Below, piece by piece: positions 11,232 through 21,879 of a stretch of 64,000 bases of DNA; within the stretch, counting starts at the first letter, position 1; each line of letters begins with the position of its first letter. Under the pieces are notes generated by a model that was given only the letters and a program-made list of their open reading frames with translations, did not search any database and was not told the DNA's origin. This DNA comes from Paguma larvata (Eukaryota; Chordata; Mammalia; Carnivora; Viverridae), in contig CM057841.1 in assembly GCA_030068075.1 (NCBI GenBank), forward strand, positions 33,831,030-33,895,029. Direction: 5' to 3'. Position numbers and translations under genes: made by a program.

Positions 11232-13296
11232 CCTTTACTCCAACAATGAAGCAATAGAAAGAGAAATAAAGAAGCGAATCTCATTCGCAATTGCACCAAA
11301 AACCATAAAATACTTAAGAATAAACCTAACCAAAGATGTAAAAGAGCTCTACGCTGAAAACTATAAAAAACTTATGAAGGAAATTGAGGAAGACACAAGG
11401 AAATGGAAAAACATCCCATGCTCATGGATTGGAAGAATAAATATCGTTAAAATGGCAATACTACCCAAAGCAATCTACACATTCAATGCAATCCCAATCA
11501 AAATTGCACCAGCATTCTTCTCAAAGCTAGAGCAAACAATCCTAAAATTTATATGGAACCACAAAAGACCCCGAATAGCCAAAGCAATACAGAAGAATAG
11601 AACCAAGGCGGGAGGCATCACAATCACAGACTTTAACCTCTACTACAAAGCGGTAGTCATCAAGACTGTATGGTATTGGCACAAAAACAGACACATAGAC
11701 CAATGGAATGGAATAGAGAACCCAGAAATGGACCCATAAATGGCCAACTAATCTTTGACAAAGCAGGAAAAGAGTATCCAATGGAAAAAAGACAGCCTCT
11801 TTTTTTTTAATTTTTAACGTTTTTATTTATTTTTGAGAGACAGAGAGAGACAGAGCATGAGCATGGGAGAGGCAGAGAGAGAGGGAGACACAGAATTCGA
11901 AGCAAGCTCCAGGCTCTGAGCCGTCAGCACAGAGCCTGATGTGGGGCTCAAACTCACAAACCGTGAGGCCATGACCTGAGCCGAAGTTGGACACTCAACC
12001 AACTGAGCCACTCAGGCGCCCCGACAGCCTCTTTAACAAATGGTGCTGGGAGAACTGGACAGCAACACGCAAAAGAATGAAACTAGACCACTTCCTTACA
12101 CCACTCACAAAAATAAACTCAAAATGGATGAAGGACCTGAATGTGAGACAGGAAACCATCAAAATCCTAGAGGAGAAAGCAGGAAAAAACCTCTTTGACC
12201 TGAGCCGCAGCAATTTCCTACGTGACCCATCTCCAAAGGCAAGGGAATTAAAAGCAAAAATGAACTATTGGGACCTCATCAAAATAAAAGGCTTCTGCAC
12301 GGCAAAGGAAACAACCAACAAAACTAATAGACAACCGACGGAATGGGAAAGGATAATTGCAAATGACATATCGGATAAAGGACTAGTATCTAAAATCTAT
12401 AAAGAACTTACCAAACTCCACAACCGAAAAACAAATAACCCAGTGCAGAAATGGGCGGAAGATATGAATAGACACTTCTCCAAAGAGGACATCTGGATGG
12501 CCAACAGACACATGAAACGATGCTCAATGTCACTCATTGTCAGGGAAACACAAATCAAAACCACACTGAGATACCACCTTACACGAGTGGCTAAAATGAA
12601 TAAATCAGGAAACTATAGATGCTGGCGAGGATGTGGAGAAGTAGGCACCCTCCTACACTGTTGGTGGGAGTGCAAACTGGTGCAGCCTCTCTGGAAAACG
12701 GTGTGGAGGTTCCTCAAAAAAATGGAAATAGAACTACCCTCTGACCCAGGAATAGCACTGCTAGGAATCTACCCAAGAGACACAGGAGTGCTGATGCATA
12801 GGGGCACGTGTACTCCAATGTTCATAGCAGCACTTTCGACAATAGCCAAATCATGGAAAGAGACCAAGTGCCCATCAACTGACGAATGGATAAAGAAGTT
12901 ATGGTACTTATATACAATGGACTACTACGTGGCAATGAGAAAAAATGAAATCTGGCCATGTGTAGCAACATGGATGGAACTGGAGGGTATTATGTTAAGT
13001 GAAATAAGTCAGGCAGAGAAAGAGATACCATATGTTTCCATGCATAGGTGGATTTTGAGAGACTTAGCAAAAACCATGGGGGAGGGGAAGAGGGGAAAAG
13101 AAAAAAAGACACAGAGAGAAAGGGAGACAAACATAGGAGACTCTCAAAGACTAAGAACAAACCGAGGGGGAGGGGAGTGTGGGAGGGAGGAGAGTGGGTG
13201 ACGGGCATTGAAGAGGGCACTTGTTGGAATGAACACTGGGTGTTGTATAGAAACCAATTTGAAAATAAATTATTTAAATAAAAAAAGATAAAAATA
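11232..13296 (+). mobile_element. L1, 5'-truncated, sense, inserted in a SINE
   Basis: Encodes the C-terminal half of L1 ORF2p: [20 protein letters not shown] (end of reverse transcriptase), then [14 protein letters not shown] through the Cys-rich [18 protein letters not shown] and [20 protein letters not shown]. Between 12023 and 13201 the frame is open for about 390 codons, so the copy is fairly young, but it lacks the endonuclease and most of the RT. The TSD is AAGTAGGCTCT (11221-11231) and AAGCAGGCTCT (13297-13307). It ends in an A-rich tail. A SINE lies in it at 11803-12022. Confidence 0.93.
11803..12022 (-). mobile_element. Felid SINE inside L1 ORF2, antisense
   Basis: Exact TSD GACAGCCTCTTT at 11791-11802 and 12023-12034. 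Removing one copy and the SINE restores the L1 reading, so the order of events is old SINE, L1, young SINE. Confidence 0.95.
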
Positions 13297-13539
13297 AAGC
13301 AGGCTCTGCCCCCAGCATGGGGCTCGAACTCACGACCGCGAGATCAAGAGCCATTTGCTCTGGCAACCGAGCCGGCCAGGTGCCCCCTTCTACCTCGGCT
13401 CCTAATTAGGAGGAAGAATCACTGTGAAGACCAGAAGGAGGGCAGGGCAGGGGAAAGGACTGCCTGAACAAAGGCCCAGAGGCTGGGCTGGCAGAGCTCA
13501 GGAGAATGTTCCAGGGGGCTCTCTTAAGAAGGGCCTTAA

Positions 13540-13777
13540 GGGGCGCCTGGGTGGCTCTGTCGGTTAGGCTTTCGACTTTGGCTCAGGTCATGATCTCACT
13601 GTTCGAGAGTTTGAGCCCCGCGTCGGGCTCTGTGCTGACAGCTCGCAGTCTGGAGCCTGCTTCGGATCCTGTGTCTCCCTCTCTCTCTGCCCCTCCCCTG
13701 CTTGCACTTCTGTCTCTCTCTCTCTCTCTCAAAAATAAAAGATTAAAAAAATTAAAAAAAAAAAAAGGAAGAAGAAG
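13540..13777 (+). mobile_element. Felid SINE, sense
   Basis: Full-length copy starting GGGCGCCTGGGTGGCTCTGT. Exact TSD AAGAAGGGCCTTAA at 13526-13539 and 13778-13791. The tail passes into an AAG repeat. Confidence 0.95.
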
Positions 13778-13976
13778 AAGAAGGGCCTTAAATACCAGAC
13801 AGAAGCACTCAGAATTATTCCCAGGGTTTCTTTTCTGGGGCATGGGGGCACGCCAGAGGGCCGAACTCTCATCTCGTTTTGATTTCAGAATTAAATCGAA
13901 GACTGTTTCCGACTTGAGAGAGGGAAATGGTCTTGGGTAGATGGAGAGAGAGAAGCCCTATAGCACCTTATGTCTT

Positions 13977-14196
13977 TTTTTTTTTATGTTTATTTATTTT
14001 GAGAGAGAGCGAGAGAGAGCGAGCGAGCACAGACACTTGGGGGAGGGGCAGAGAGAGGGAGGGGAAGGAGCCCGAGCAGGCTCCGAGCTGTCAGCGCAGA
14101 GCCCAATGCGGGGCTCGAACTTATGAACTAGGAGATCATAACCTGAGCCGAGGTGAAGAGTCAGGCGCTCAGCTGACCGAGCCACCAGGGCGCCCC
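13977..14196 (-). mobile_element. Felid SINE, antisense
   Basis: Ends ACCGAGCCACCAGGGCGCCCC. Flanked by GCACCTTATGTCTT (left) and GTACCTTACGTCTT (right), an imperfect TSD. Confidence 0.9.
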
Positions 14197-16524
14197 TGCA
14201 GTACCTTACGTCTTAAAGAAAGCAGACAGAAGACCCTGAAGAAAATCCGGCAACAGGACCAAAGGAAATAAGACAACAGGGTCCTCCCCTTGTCTCTTTC
14301 TGCGAGCCGCCATTCCCCGCGTGTCTGCTGGGAAGGGGATCTTGGCGGAATGGGTTAAGGGGGGTGAAGGGGGCACAGACGCAATGGCCAGGAGGTATTC
14401 CCCGGGCCTCGGACGCCCCTCTATGGAACGGGATGACAGTCAGAGCCCACCGCAGGGCCTCGCTCGGGACGGGTACCGAGGAGAGGTGTGGGTCGGGATG
14501 TACTTTATCACAGGCATACAGATGAATGCCTGTCCAGGCTGTAGAGCCATCTGCCGCGTGGGTCACTCGTGTGCCCAGGGAGCACTCACAGTGGCGCTCT
14601 CGACGGGCACGGCAGCTTCGAGTCTGTCCAGAGCTGTTGGGGGACACGGGCCCCCCGGGGAGAGGCCCTCACTCACCCTTTAGGCTCTCCTTGGGCAGAG
14701 CTGCCAATGTCTCTGACCCTCTAGCCGCTAGGCGTCCTGGGTCCCCTTCCTTCCAGGCACCTCTCCCTACCGGTGGCCCAGCATGCCAATGACCCCGCCA
14801 GAGCGTGGACCCCTGTTTCCGGGTTGACCGGGAGACTACTCCCTCTGCCACCACTCGGGACGGCTCGGCCCACTTTCAGGGCACAGGTCTCCTGTTGGCG
14901 ACCCAATGCGGCAGAAAGAGCTGTGGGCTGGAAGGCTGGGACCTGGTGCGCACCCAGCCCTGAGCCTCAGCTTCCCTTCCTAGAAAACGAGAGCCTCGGA
15001 TTTGATGCTCCCCAAATTCTCTTTGGACCCTGCCATGGGAGGATATTCATCCATGTGAGGCGACGCTCGTGGTGGACTCTCCAGCGCCATTCCTGGGGCG
15101 TGCAGGGGGAGGCCATGAGAGCTCTCCGCTCCCTTCCCCACAGGACACACGAGCTGGCCTTGCCTTTCTTTTGAGTATCTGCTTGCCCGTGTGGCTTCGG
15201 GAGAGAGGAAGCAGTGCAAGCCGGAATTGCCCTGGCTGGGTCTCCCGGCCTTCCCCTCCCCCGCAGCGCTGGCTCCTTTCGGCCCCTTTGCCCACCCACC
15301 ATCTTCTCCTCTTCTGACCAGCTTCCCGCGTGAGTAGGAACTTCTGTTCCATGTGGTTCAGTGTTGGACAAGACATAAGAAGGCACGGGGGGCTTCAGCT
15401 CCTGAAGATGGCAGGGAGGGCAAGGGGCCTCACAGAGGTCTGCTTTCTGGTAGAGAAGGAGGAGGATGGAGTCCCTAAAAAGCAAGTCAGAGGTTAATAT
15501 GGAAGAGAAATCTCTCATAAGCATATTTTCAGCCGGACCACCAGATTAGGATCAAAGCAGGTCGTCTTCCCAGCCTCAGGCTATAATACAAAAGGTTTCT
15601 ACCATCCCAGTCTTGGGAGGCACCAGGCTCCGGGAAAGATGCATGAAGAAAATCCCTCCTGCCACGTTGGCCAAAAGGGATGGGGAAAGCAAAGGAAGAC
15701 ACTGGCATGTGCAAAGTCCCTGGGGCAGAAGGAATCATGACAGACTCAGGAAACTTCATGGAGGCAGATATAGCACAGAGAACAAAGAGCAGAGGGAGAG
15801 AGAAGAGGTCGGGGTTCATCCACATCATGAAGGTGCCAAAGGGGACTGACCCGTATTTTGATGGCTAGGAGGCAAGGGCTGATGTGGAAGTCGGCAGGGG
15901 GATGCCCCTTCAGCTTTGGGAAGATTCGAGGAGAGGCCACCATCTTCTGAGTCAGGTTCCTTCCAACCCCTGCTCTGTCCCCTCTCTTGGGCTTCTTTCT
16001 CTTTATCTTGGGGCCCAAAGCGAGGGTCTGGCTCACTCAGCTGACCAGGAGCACTCCTAGGGACTGTCGGGCAGAGCCTCTAGCAGGGTCGAGGTGGTTT
16101 CACAGCCCTTAAGCCCTGAGTAAAGGTATTTGGCCAGTAGCTGGGGGCTAGGGCATAAATCCAGGGGTGTCTGACAGGCCGTGGCTGTGCTCACCCTCAC
16201 CCCCGCGGCCAGGGAGGCCGGGGACAGAAGTGATCTGAGAGGAGAGCTGCTTCGCTGCAGGGCCGTCCCCCAGAGGTGGGCGGAACCCAGCGACGGATGT
16301 GTCCTCTGCAGGAGCCAGGGGGCTCCCTGTCCCACGAGGGGTGCAAACAGCCAGCAGGTTGTTAGCGGGGCTTTGGGAGGAGAGCTGGACCACTCCCCCC
16401 CCCACGTCCCCACTCCCCGCCCAGCTCGTTCAGGACTGCGGCTGAGCCCCTCCTAGGGGAGCTAGCTCATCTTTCTGTCCCTCCAGCACTCCCGGCTCCT
16501 TCTCTTCCTCCTCTCCGCCTGTGC
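14197..16524. other. Upstream flank of NLRC5, unique sequence
   Basis: Moderately GC-rich, with no repeat family or exon recognised. It probably includes distal promoter or enhancer sequence, though nothing specific can be shown. Confidence 0.35.
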
Positions 16525-16660
16525 CACCGGGGCAAAGTCCTTCCCCTCTCTCCTCTCAACCTCGGTTTGCCCATCTGTGAAACGGGGGCAAGCTGGCATT
16601 TGCATTGTGGGGTTATTCCGAGGACTAGAGAAATTCCTAGACAGAGTGCGGCACCGCGTC
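16525..16660 (+). repeat. MIR adjoining the CpG island
   Basis: CAACCTCGGTTTGCCCATCT, GTGAAACGGGGGCAAG and GTGGGGTTATTCCGAGGACT are sense MIR core. It abuts the promoter's left edge. Confidence 0.75.
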
Positions 16661-17009
16661 AGGAAGCCGAAGGCTCAGGTACTCAGACCCCTTGTGGCCG
16701 GTCCTCCTGGAGGGCGCCGCAGGGCAGAGGCCCGGCCGGCCCGGCTCCGTCTCCTCCTGCGCACCGCGCCCTCGCCCCCGGAGCGTCCCAGGGGCCCGGG
16801 AGAGCGGCCCGCACCGCGGGGTCCTCCCGCCGCGCCCCGGCCTCCGCCGCCGCGGGCGCTCCCCGGGGGCGGCGCCCGGCCCCGCCGCGCGCAGGAGCCG
16901 CCGTGCGCCCCCGCCCGGCCCGCCCGCGTGGGCTCGGGCACCGCGCATCCACGTGATTTCCCGGCAGCGGCCTCGGGCTCCGGCTGGCCCGCCGCTCCGC
17001 GCGCTTAGC

Positions 17010-17019
17010 TTTCAGTTTC
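17010..17019 (-). promoter_or_regulatory. Interferon-stimulated response element (ISRE)
   Basis: TTTCAGTTTC on the plus strand, i.e. GAAACTGAAA on the minus strand, is an exact match to the IRF/ISGF3 core GAAANNGAAA. It lies about 50 bp before the first splice donor inside the CpG island. NLRC5 is known to be induced by interferons, so an ISRE at the start site fits. I found no clean STAT1 GAS palindrome (TTCNNNGAA) in 16.5-17.1 kb. Confidence 0.7.
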
Positions 17020-17069
17020 GGGCGCCGCGCGCCGGGGCTGGAGCGCTGCGGAGCCGGAGCCCGAGGCCG
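17020..17069 (+). other. NLRC5: NLRC5 first exon, non-coding (5' end uncertain)
   Basis: The sequence ends in CCG|GTGAGTGG, a near-consensus 5' splice site, inside the CpG island just after the ISRE. No ATG in this stretch opens a frame joined to NLRC5. The start coordinate is nominal: the real transcription start could lie some tens of bases either side. It would splice to the acceptor at 45495, although additional untranslated exons within the 28 kb intron cannot be excluded. Confidence 0.5.
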
Positions 17070-18086
17070 GTGAGTGGCGGGCGCTCCCGGGGGGCTGCGG
17101 GGCGGCGCGGGGCGGCGCGGGGCGGGGGCGGGGGGCGCGCGCCGGGCGGCGCCGGGCTGGCGGGGTGGAAGGGCCGGCCGGCCCGCGGACCGACGGGGCG
17201 CCCGGGGCTGCGCGGCCGAGAGGGGAGCACGGGTGCGAGCCGCAGAGGCAGGCGACTCGGGGTCCCCCACCCCTCATCCCCCACCCCGGACTGAGGGGCG
17301 GGGTCCGCGGCTGCGCTCCCCACCCTCCCAACGCCCCTCTCACCTCCTGGAACTTTAACTTTTAATTGCTTTTGAAAGAATCCTAGAAGTGGGGGACGGG
17401 TGGGGGAGGGGCGGAACGCATAGCGGGGATTAAGAAGAGATACAGACTTGCTTCGGGGACGCGGGAGGAGTCGGCCCCGCGATCCTGCGTCCGGCGTAGA
17501 GCCTGTGGTTACACACGCAGACACGCGCGCGCGCGGCGGTAGAGGCGGCAGGAAACTTTCGGAGGTGGTGGTGGGTTGATGGCAAAGACCGCGGAGATGA
17601 TTTCACAGACGTATATTCACTTGTAATCTCGCTTGTACGAATCTCGTGTACATTCAGTAGGCACCGCTTTTTGCGTGTCAGCCGTGCTTCGGTAAAGTGC
17701 TGTACAAAACAGCGGCGCCAACTTTCGGCTACGAAATAATTCCCGCCGATGAAAAGGACCGCGGGGGGAGGACGGGCAATGGTCTGCCGATGGTGCTGTC
17801 TGGGGACAAAGCGTGGCTCCAGGTGTACAGAGCCGTGGGATCCCTAGGTGGTACCCCGGGAGCTAGTATAATGTATGCCAACCGTACTTCAGTTAAAAAG
17901 AATTACAGAAGTCATGCTGCTCATTTTGCACAATTCCGTCTTTTTAGCCTAAAAACGCTTTTTGTTAGGGCCAGTGCCACACCTGTAAAATACAAGGAAC
18001 GCAATTGGGTTGGGCCATGTGAGAAGCCCCGTGTAACCGCCGCTCCGACAGGCTGCAGCCCAGTGTCGTCTCTACTACACCTCATT

Positions 18087-18269
18087 ATTATCGTTTTATT
18101 TTAGAAAGGGAGAGTAAGACAGAAGGGGAGAGGGGGAAGAGGGGGGGGGAGAGGGGAATTTAAGTAGGCTCCGCATGGACCGCGGGGCTCTACCCGAGAC
18201 CCTGAGATCATTAGGACCTAAGCGAAAGCAAGAGACATTTGCTCAACCTCCGGATCCACCCAGGCGCCC
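18087..18269 (-). mobile_element. Older SINE, antisense
   Basis: AAGTAGGCTCCGCATGGACC ... CCACCCAGGCGCCC. TSD CTACTACACCTCATT (18072-18086) and CTACCACACCTCATT (18270-18284). Confidence 0.85.
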
Positions 18270-18707
18270 CTACCACACCTCATTCTGAAACAGGTTTCAA
18301 ACAGACATCACAGCATTGCAACCGAAATCTCAGAATGTACTAAAAGGACTCTTAAAAAATAATAATAATAACCACACCATCTGAAGACCGTAAGCATTTT
18401 AACAGTCATTTCTTACTGTCGAATTTCCAGACTATTTCTAAAGAACATTTTAACCCCATGGTAAGTGGAGACACGGGCGCATCATGTTGCCTGCTTTTTT
18501 ATTTATTTATTTTTTTTGGATTTTTATGTGGTTTTTAGACACTTTTCTCACTCAGGCGGTCAGGACCCGGAGTTCGCAGAGGTGGCCGTTTGGGGAGGGA
18601 TGGGAGAGGTCCCCACCTTCATGCTTTGCATCCGTTTTATAAGTTGGGGATCCTTATGTTTCCTTTTTAAAAGATCAGAGGTTTGCAGACTTAAAAAACA
18701 GGTTGAA

Positions 18708-18927
18708 GGGGCGCCTGGGTGGCTCAGTCGGTTAAGTGTCCGACTTTGGCTCAGGTCCTGATCTCCCGGTTTGTGAGTTCAAGCCCCGCGCCGGGCTCTG
18801 TGCTGACAGTTTGGAGCCTGGAGCCTGCTTCGGATTCTGTGCCTCCCTCTCTCTCTGCCCCCTGCCCCGCTTGTGCGCACACGCTCTCTCTCTCTCTCTC
18901 TAAACTAAATAAACATTTAAAAAAAAT
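18708..18927 (+). mobile_element. Felid SINE, sense
   Basis: Starts GGGGCGCCTGGGTGGCTCAG and ends in the CT-rich block and AAATAAACATTTAAAA. Flanks CAGGTTGAAG and CAGTTGTAAAG give only an approximate TSD. Confidence 0.9.
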
Positions 18928-19603
18928 CAGTTGTAAAGTCAGCACTTCCTAATCTCCCAGACCTGGGGGTCGCGGGACGTGGGGTGTACCCGGGCCTGCA
19001 CCTAGAGCCTCATCCCTCCAGATTGCTTTTCCTTTCAAGAAGCCACAAGCCCGGAGGAGCACTGGGCCGGGTCTCCCACTGGGGACACAGCACGAGGAAA
19101 AGCCGACCGTTTCAGGGTGCGTCTAGACTCCTCGCCCACATGCTCTCCTCAAACTCGGCTGAACTAGGTGCCAAGCGGCCGTTGGGCATGGCCACCTGCC
19201 TTGTCTCCACAGCACGGCGCACGGCGGGCGGACCAGGGCTCTCAGCGCCTCGTATCTGTGGGGTGACCGTGAACTGACGCCTCCCAGAAGCTCAGTTTCT
19301 TATCTGCAAAATGGGATGATGACATGTCCTTCAGAGGGTGCTTCACGGTGAGACGCGATGAGACCCGCCCCAGCGCACGGGCGAGCCTCGAAGCGCCTGC
19401 CCGAGCAGGCGGAGAGCCATGGGTCCTTGGTGGAGGTGGCCACGCAGACGGGAAGGTTCCCTGGAAGTGTTTCACAAGGAAAAAAAGTTGCAGAGGTGAC
19501 TGGTGTCTGCAGGGCCAGGTCAGTCTCTCTGCACCGCAACCCACCTACCCCTCCCCGCTGAGGAAGCTTCCACAAAACTTATCAGTGTGTCTTTTCCCAT
19601 TTG

Positions 19604-20180
19604 TTATGGATTGAATTGTGTTCCCTATTGAAGTCCTAACCTCCCCTCCCCCCCGGAATTTCTGATTATGACTTTGCTTGGAGATAAAGTCATAGCAGAT
19701 GTCATTGGTTAAGATGAGGTCTACCAGGGGCGCCTGGGCGGCTCAGTCGGTTAAGCGTCAGACTTGGGCTCAAGTCATGATCTCATAGTTCGTGAGTTTG
19801 AGCCCCGCGTTGGGCTCTGTGCTGACAGCTCAGAGCCTGGAGCCTGCTTCCGATTCTGTGTCTCCCCTTCTCTCTGCCCCTTCCCCTGCTCATGCTCTGT
19901 CTCTCTGTTTCTCAATAATAAATAACCGTTAAAAAAAAAAAAAGAGGCCATACCAGAGTAAGTGGGCCCCTTAATTCGCTGTGACTGGTGTCCCCTATAA
20001 GAGAAGAGGTTGGCACACAGGGAGCTGACAGCCATGTGACAGCAGACGCAGAGATCAGAACTATGTATCTATAAGGCGAGGAGCCCCAAGAATCGCCAGA
20101 AACCACCAGAAGCCAGAAAAGGCAAGGAAAGCTCTTCTCTTGGAGGGTACTTTGTTACAACTCTAACCAAGCTAGGAAAC
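19604..20180 (+). repeat. MaLR-like LTR remnant (old retroelement), split by a SINE
   Basis: ATGGATTGAATTGTGTTCCC, TGAAGTCCTAACCTCCC, then after the SINE GTGACTGGTGTCCCCTATAA, GGAAAGCTCTTCTCTTGGAG and GGGTACTTTGTTACA. I recognise the family as an old mammalian LTR-like repeat (MLT1-type, name tentative). It carries no coding sequence. The same family occurs in reverse at 41.29 kb. Confidence 0.55.
19727..19943 (+). mobile_element. Felid SINE, sense
   Basis: Starts GGGGCGCCTGGGCGGCTCAG. Approximate TSD GAGGTCTACCAG (left) and GAGGCCATACCAG (right). Confidence 0.92.
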
Positions 20181-20276
20181 AATTCACCGTCCTGGAACCT
20201 CTCTCTACCTTCCACGCAGAGTCTGACTGAAGCTTAAGCAAATTAATACAAGTGCCAATACTATGTAAAAACTTTT

Positions 20277-20474
20277 AAAAAAATGTTTATTTTTGAGAGA
20301 GAGAGAGAGAGAGAGTGCAAGTGGGGGAGAGGCAGAGAGAGAAGGGGCCAGAGGATCCGAAGTGGGCTCTGTGCTGACAGCAGAGAGCCGGATGTGGGGC
20401 TCGAACTCGTGAACCGCGAGATGACGATCTGAGCCAAGGTCAGATGCTCAACCAACTGAGCCGCCCAGGCGCCC
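20277..20474 (-). mobile_element. Felid SINE, antisense
   Basis: Exact 13 bp TSD TGTAAAAACTTTT at 20264-20276 and 20475-20487. Contains a GA run near its tail. Confidence 0.95.
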
Positions 20475-21352
20475 TGTAAAAACTTTTCGTAGGTGTTTAA
20501 GGACATAAGCTACTGGTGTTTTTGAGTGTTGGCTGGTGGCCCACGGGTCTACCTGGGCTGAAATCTCGTCTGCAAAGAAAACACCCAGATAATTTGCGAA
20601 GAAGAAAAGAATTGAAAAAGTGATTAGTTTGGCTGCTGGTGTAGACTCTCTAGCAAAGGGAAGATGTTTGGACCCTCTGGCCACCCTGGAGAACATGTCT
20701 CTCCCACACGCCGTCCTTAAAACCGCTGCAGAGGCGGGGTGGCAGGCAAGCCCTTGGTTATGTGTGGGACTCGTTACCTGTACGGTGGGCGCGAGTGTGT
20801 ACCCTGCGTGCTCTCGGGGGCGCCTGGGTCCTTGAGAGCGGGGTAGAGTTGGCACGGACCCCCTTTCTGTTCCTCGGGGAAGCCCTAAGTGTCCTTCAGC
20901 TCTCCGTGAATCTGGAGAGTGGAGATGGGTCTGAGCCTAGTTCTGGCCATCGCTGTCCCCAGGCTCTTCTGTCTGTGGACCTCCCTTCTCCCCGGCTGAC
21001 CAGGGTGTGAAACCAGTCATCTTCCTGGGATGGGGAGGTGAGAGGCCCAGGGGACTGTGAGTTCCCGTGTTGGTCCTGTGTCCAGCCTGACTCTCCGTGA
21101 TGGGACTCCTGTCACTCCAGAGTCTTCCGATTCCCAGAAAGGTTTTGCACAGTCGTTCTCACTGAGATGCCCCTGACATTTGGCAAAGGAGAGCTTGAAA
21201 GAGCCTCTAGAGAATATTGACTTGACCTCAGATGGTCTCTGTTTTCCCTTTGGTTACTTCCAGTCTTTTTTCTCTGTGCGAATATTCATAATTTTAAATA
21301 GACTCATATGTAAAAACCAAAATGGGGTTACACCTTTTAAATTTCTTTTATG

Positions 21353-21556
21353 GGGGCGCCTGGGTGGCTCAGTCGGTTAAGCGGCCGACTTCGGCTCAGG
21401 TCATGATCTCATGGTCTGTGAGTTCGAGCCCCACGTCGGGCTCTGTGCTGACGGCTCAGAGCCTGGAGCCTGCTTCACATTCTGTGTCTCCCTCTCTCTC
21501 TGCCCTTCCCTTGCTCACACTCTGTCTCTATGTCTCTCAAAAAAAAAAACAACACA
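21353..21556 (+). mobile_element. Felid SINE, sense, nested in a SINE
   Basis: Exact TSD TTTAAATTTCTTTTATG at 21336-21352 and 21557-21573, which places it inside the tail of the surrounding antisense SINE. Confidence 0.95.
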
Positions 21557-21597
21557 TTTAAATTTCTTTTATGAGAGAGAGAAAAAAAGCATGAGTG

Positions 21598-21660
21598 GGA
21601 GAGAGGGAGAGAGGGAGAGAGGGAGAGAGGGAGAGAACCAGAGAGGGAGGGAGAGAGAGA
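21598..21660. repeat. (GGGAGAGA)n minisatellite
   Basis: About four to five tandem purine-only 8-10 bp units (GAGAGGGAGA). Long purine strand; can form triplex DNA. Confidence 0.85.
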
Positions 21661-21879
21661 GAGACAGAGAGGGATTCCCAAGCAGGCTCCATGCTCAGCG
21701 CAGAGCCTGGCGCAGGGCTCGAGCCCACGACCCCGGGACCGTGACCTGAGCCGACATCAAGAGTCAGGTGTTCAACCTCGTGAGCCAGGTGCCCCTGGAA
21801 TTACACTTTTTAAACTCAAATGGAATTATATATTATAGGAAAAGAACATCTTGTCTCATTTCTTAAATTATTTCATTTT

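Larger units (their letters stand above)
11207..13386 (-). mobile_element. SINE split by an L1 insertion
   Basis: An antisense SINE: the T-run and AAGTAGGCTCT lie at 11207-11231, and the rest (GCCCCCAGCATGGGGCTCGA ... GCCGGCCAGGTGCCCC) lies at 13297-13386. The two halves join precisely across the L1 at 11232-13296. This is an older subfamily than most copies here. Confidence 0.8.
16680..17345. promoter_or_regulatory. CpG island, probable NLRC5 promoter
   Basis: About 650 bp of very GC-rich, CpG-dense sequence with many GC-box-like GGGCGG/CCGCCC strings and no TATA box that I can see, which is usual for dispersed-initiation CpG promoters. It lies about 28.5 kb before the first NLRC5 coding exon, on the correct side, and contains an ISRE and a good splice donor (CCG|GTGAGTGG at 17069/17070). 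Long open frames on both strands here follow from GC richness and are not taken as genes. The exact transcription start is not visible from sequence alone. Confidence 0.8.
21343..21795 (-). mobile_element. Older SINE, antisense, split by a sense SINE
   Basis: Tail at 21343-21352, GA-rich body and CGTGAGCCAGGTGCCCC head at 21574-21795. Outer TSD-like TTACACCTTTTAAA and TTACACTTTTTAAA. The GA region has expanded into GGGAGAGA tandem units (about 21598-21660). Confidence 0.75.

Noticed and set aside
11987..13201. 404-codon open frame as a host gene
   Set aside because: It is the C-terminal part of L1 ORF2p with SINE-derived codons at its start; flanked by an L1 target-site duplication.
1..16600. 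CETP, the gene expected upstream of NLRC5
   Set aside because: No CETP exon could be recognised on either strand; with about 7-8 kb of inserted L1 and SINE sequence the gene may lie just left of the window.
16683..17294. Long open frames of about 200 codons on both strands in the CpG island
   Set aside because: They arise from GC richness: arginine/proline/alanine/glycine low complexity on both strands at once, with no domain.
18708..18790. tRNA-like heads of SINEs as tRNA genes
   Set aside because: They are tRNA-Lys-derived SINE heads with many copies, poly-A tails and TSDs, not functional tRNAs.
21598..21660. Regular GA repeats as a CRISPR-like or regulatory array
   Set aside because: Simple purine expansion of the SINE GA block, with no spacers.
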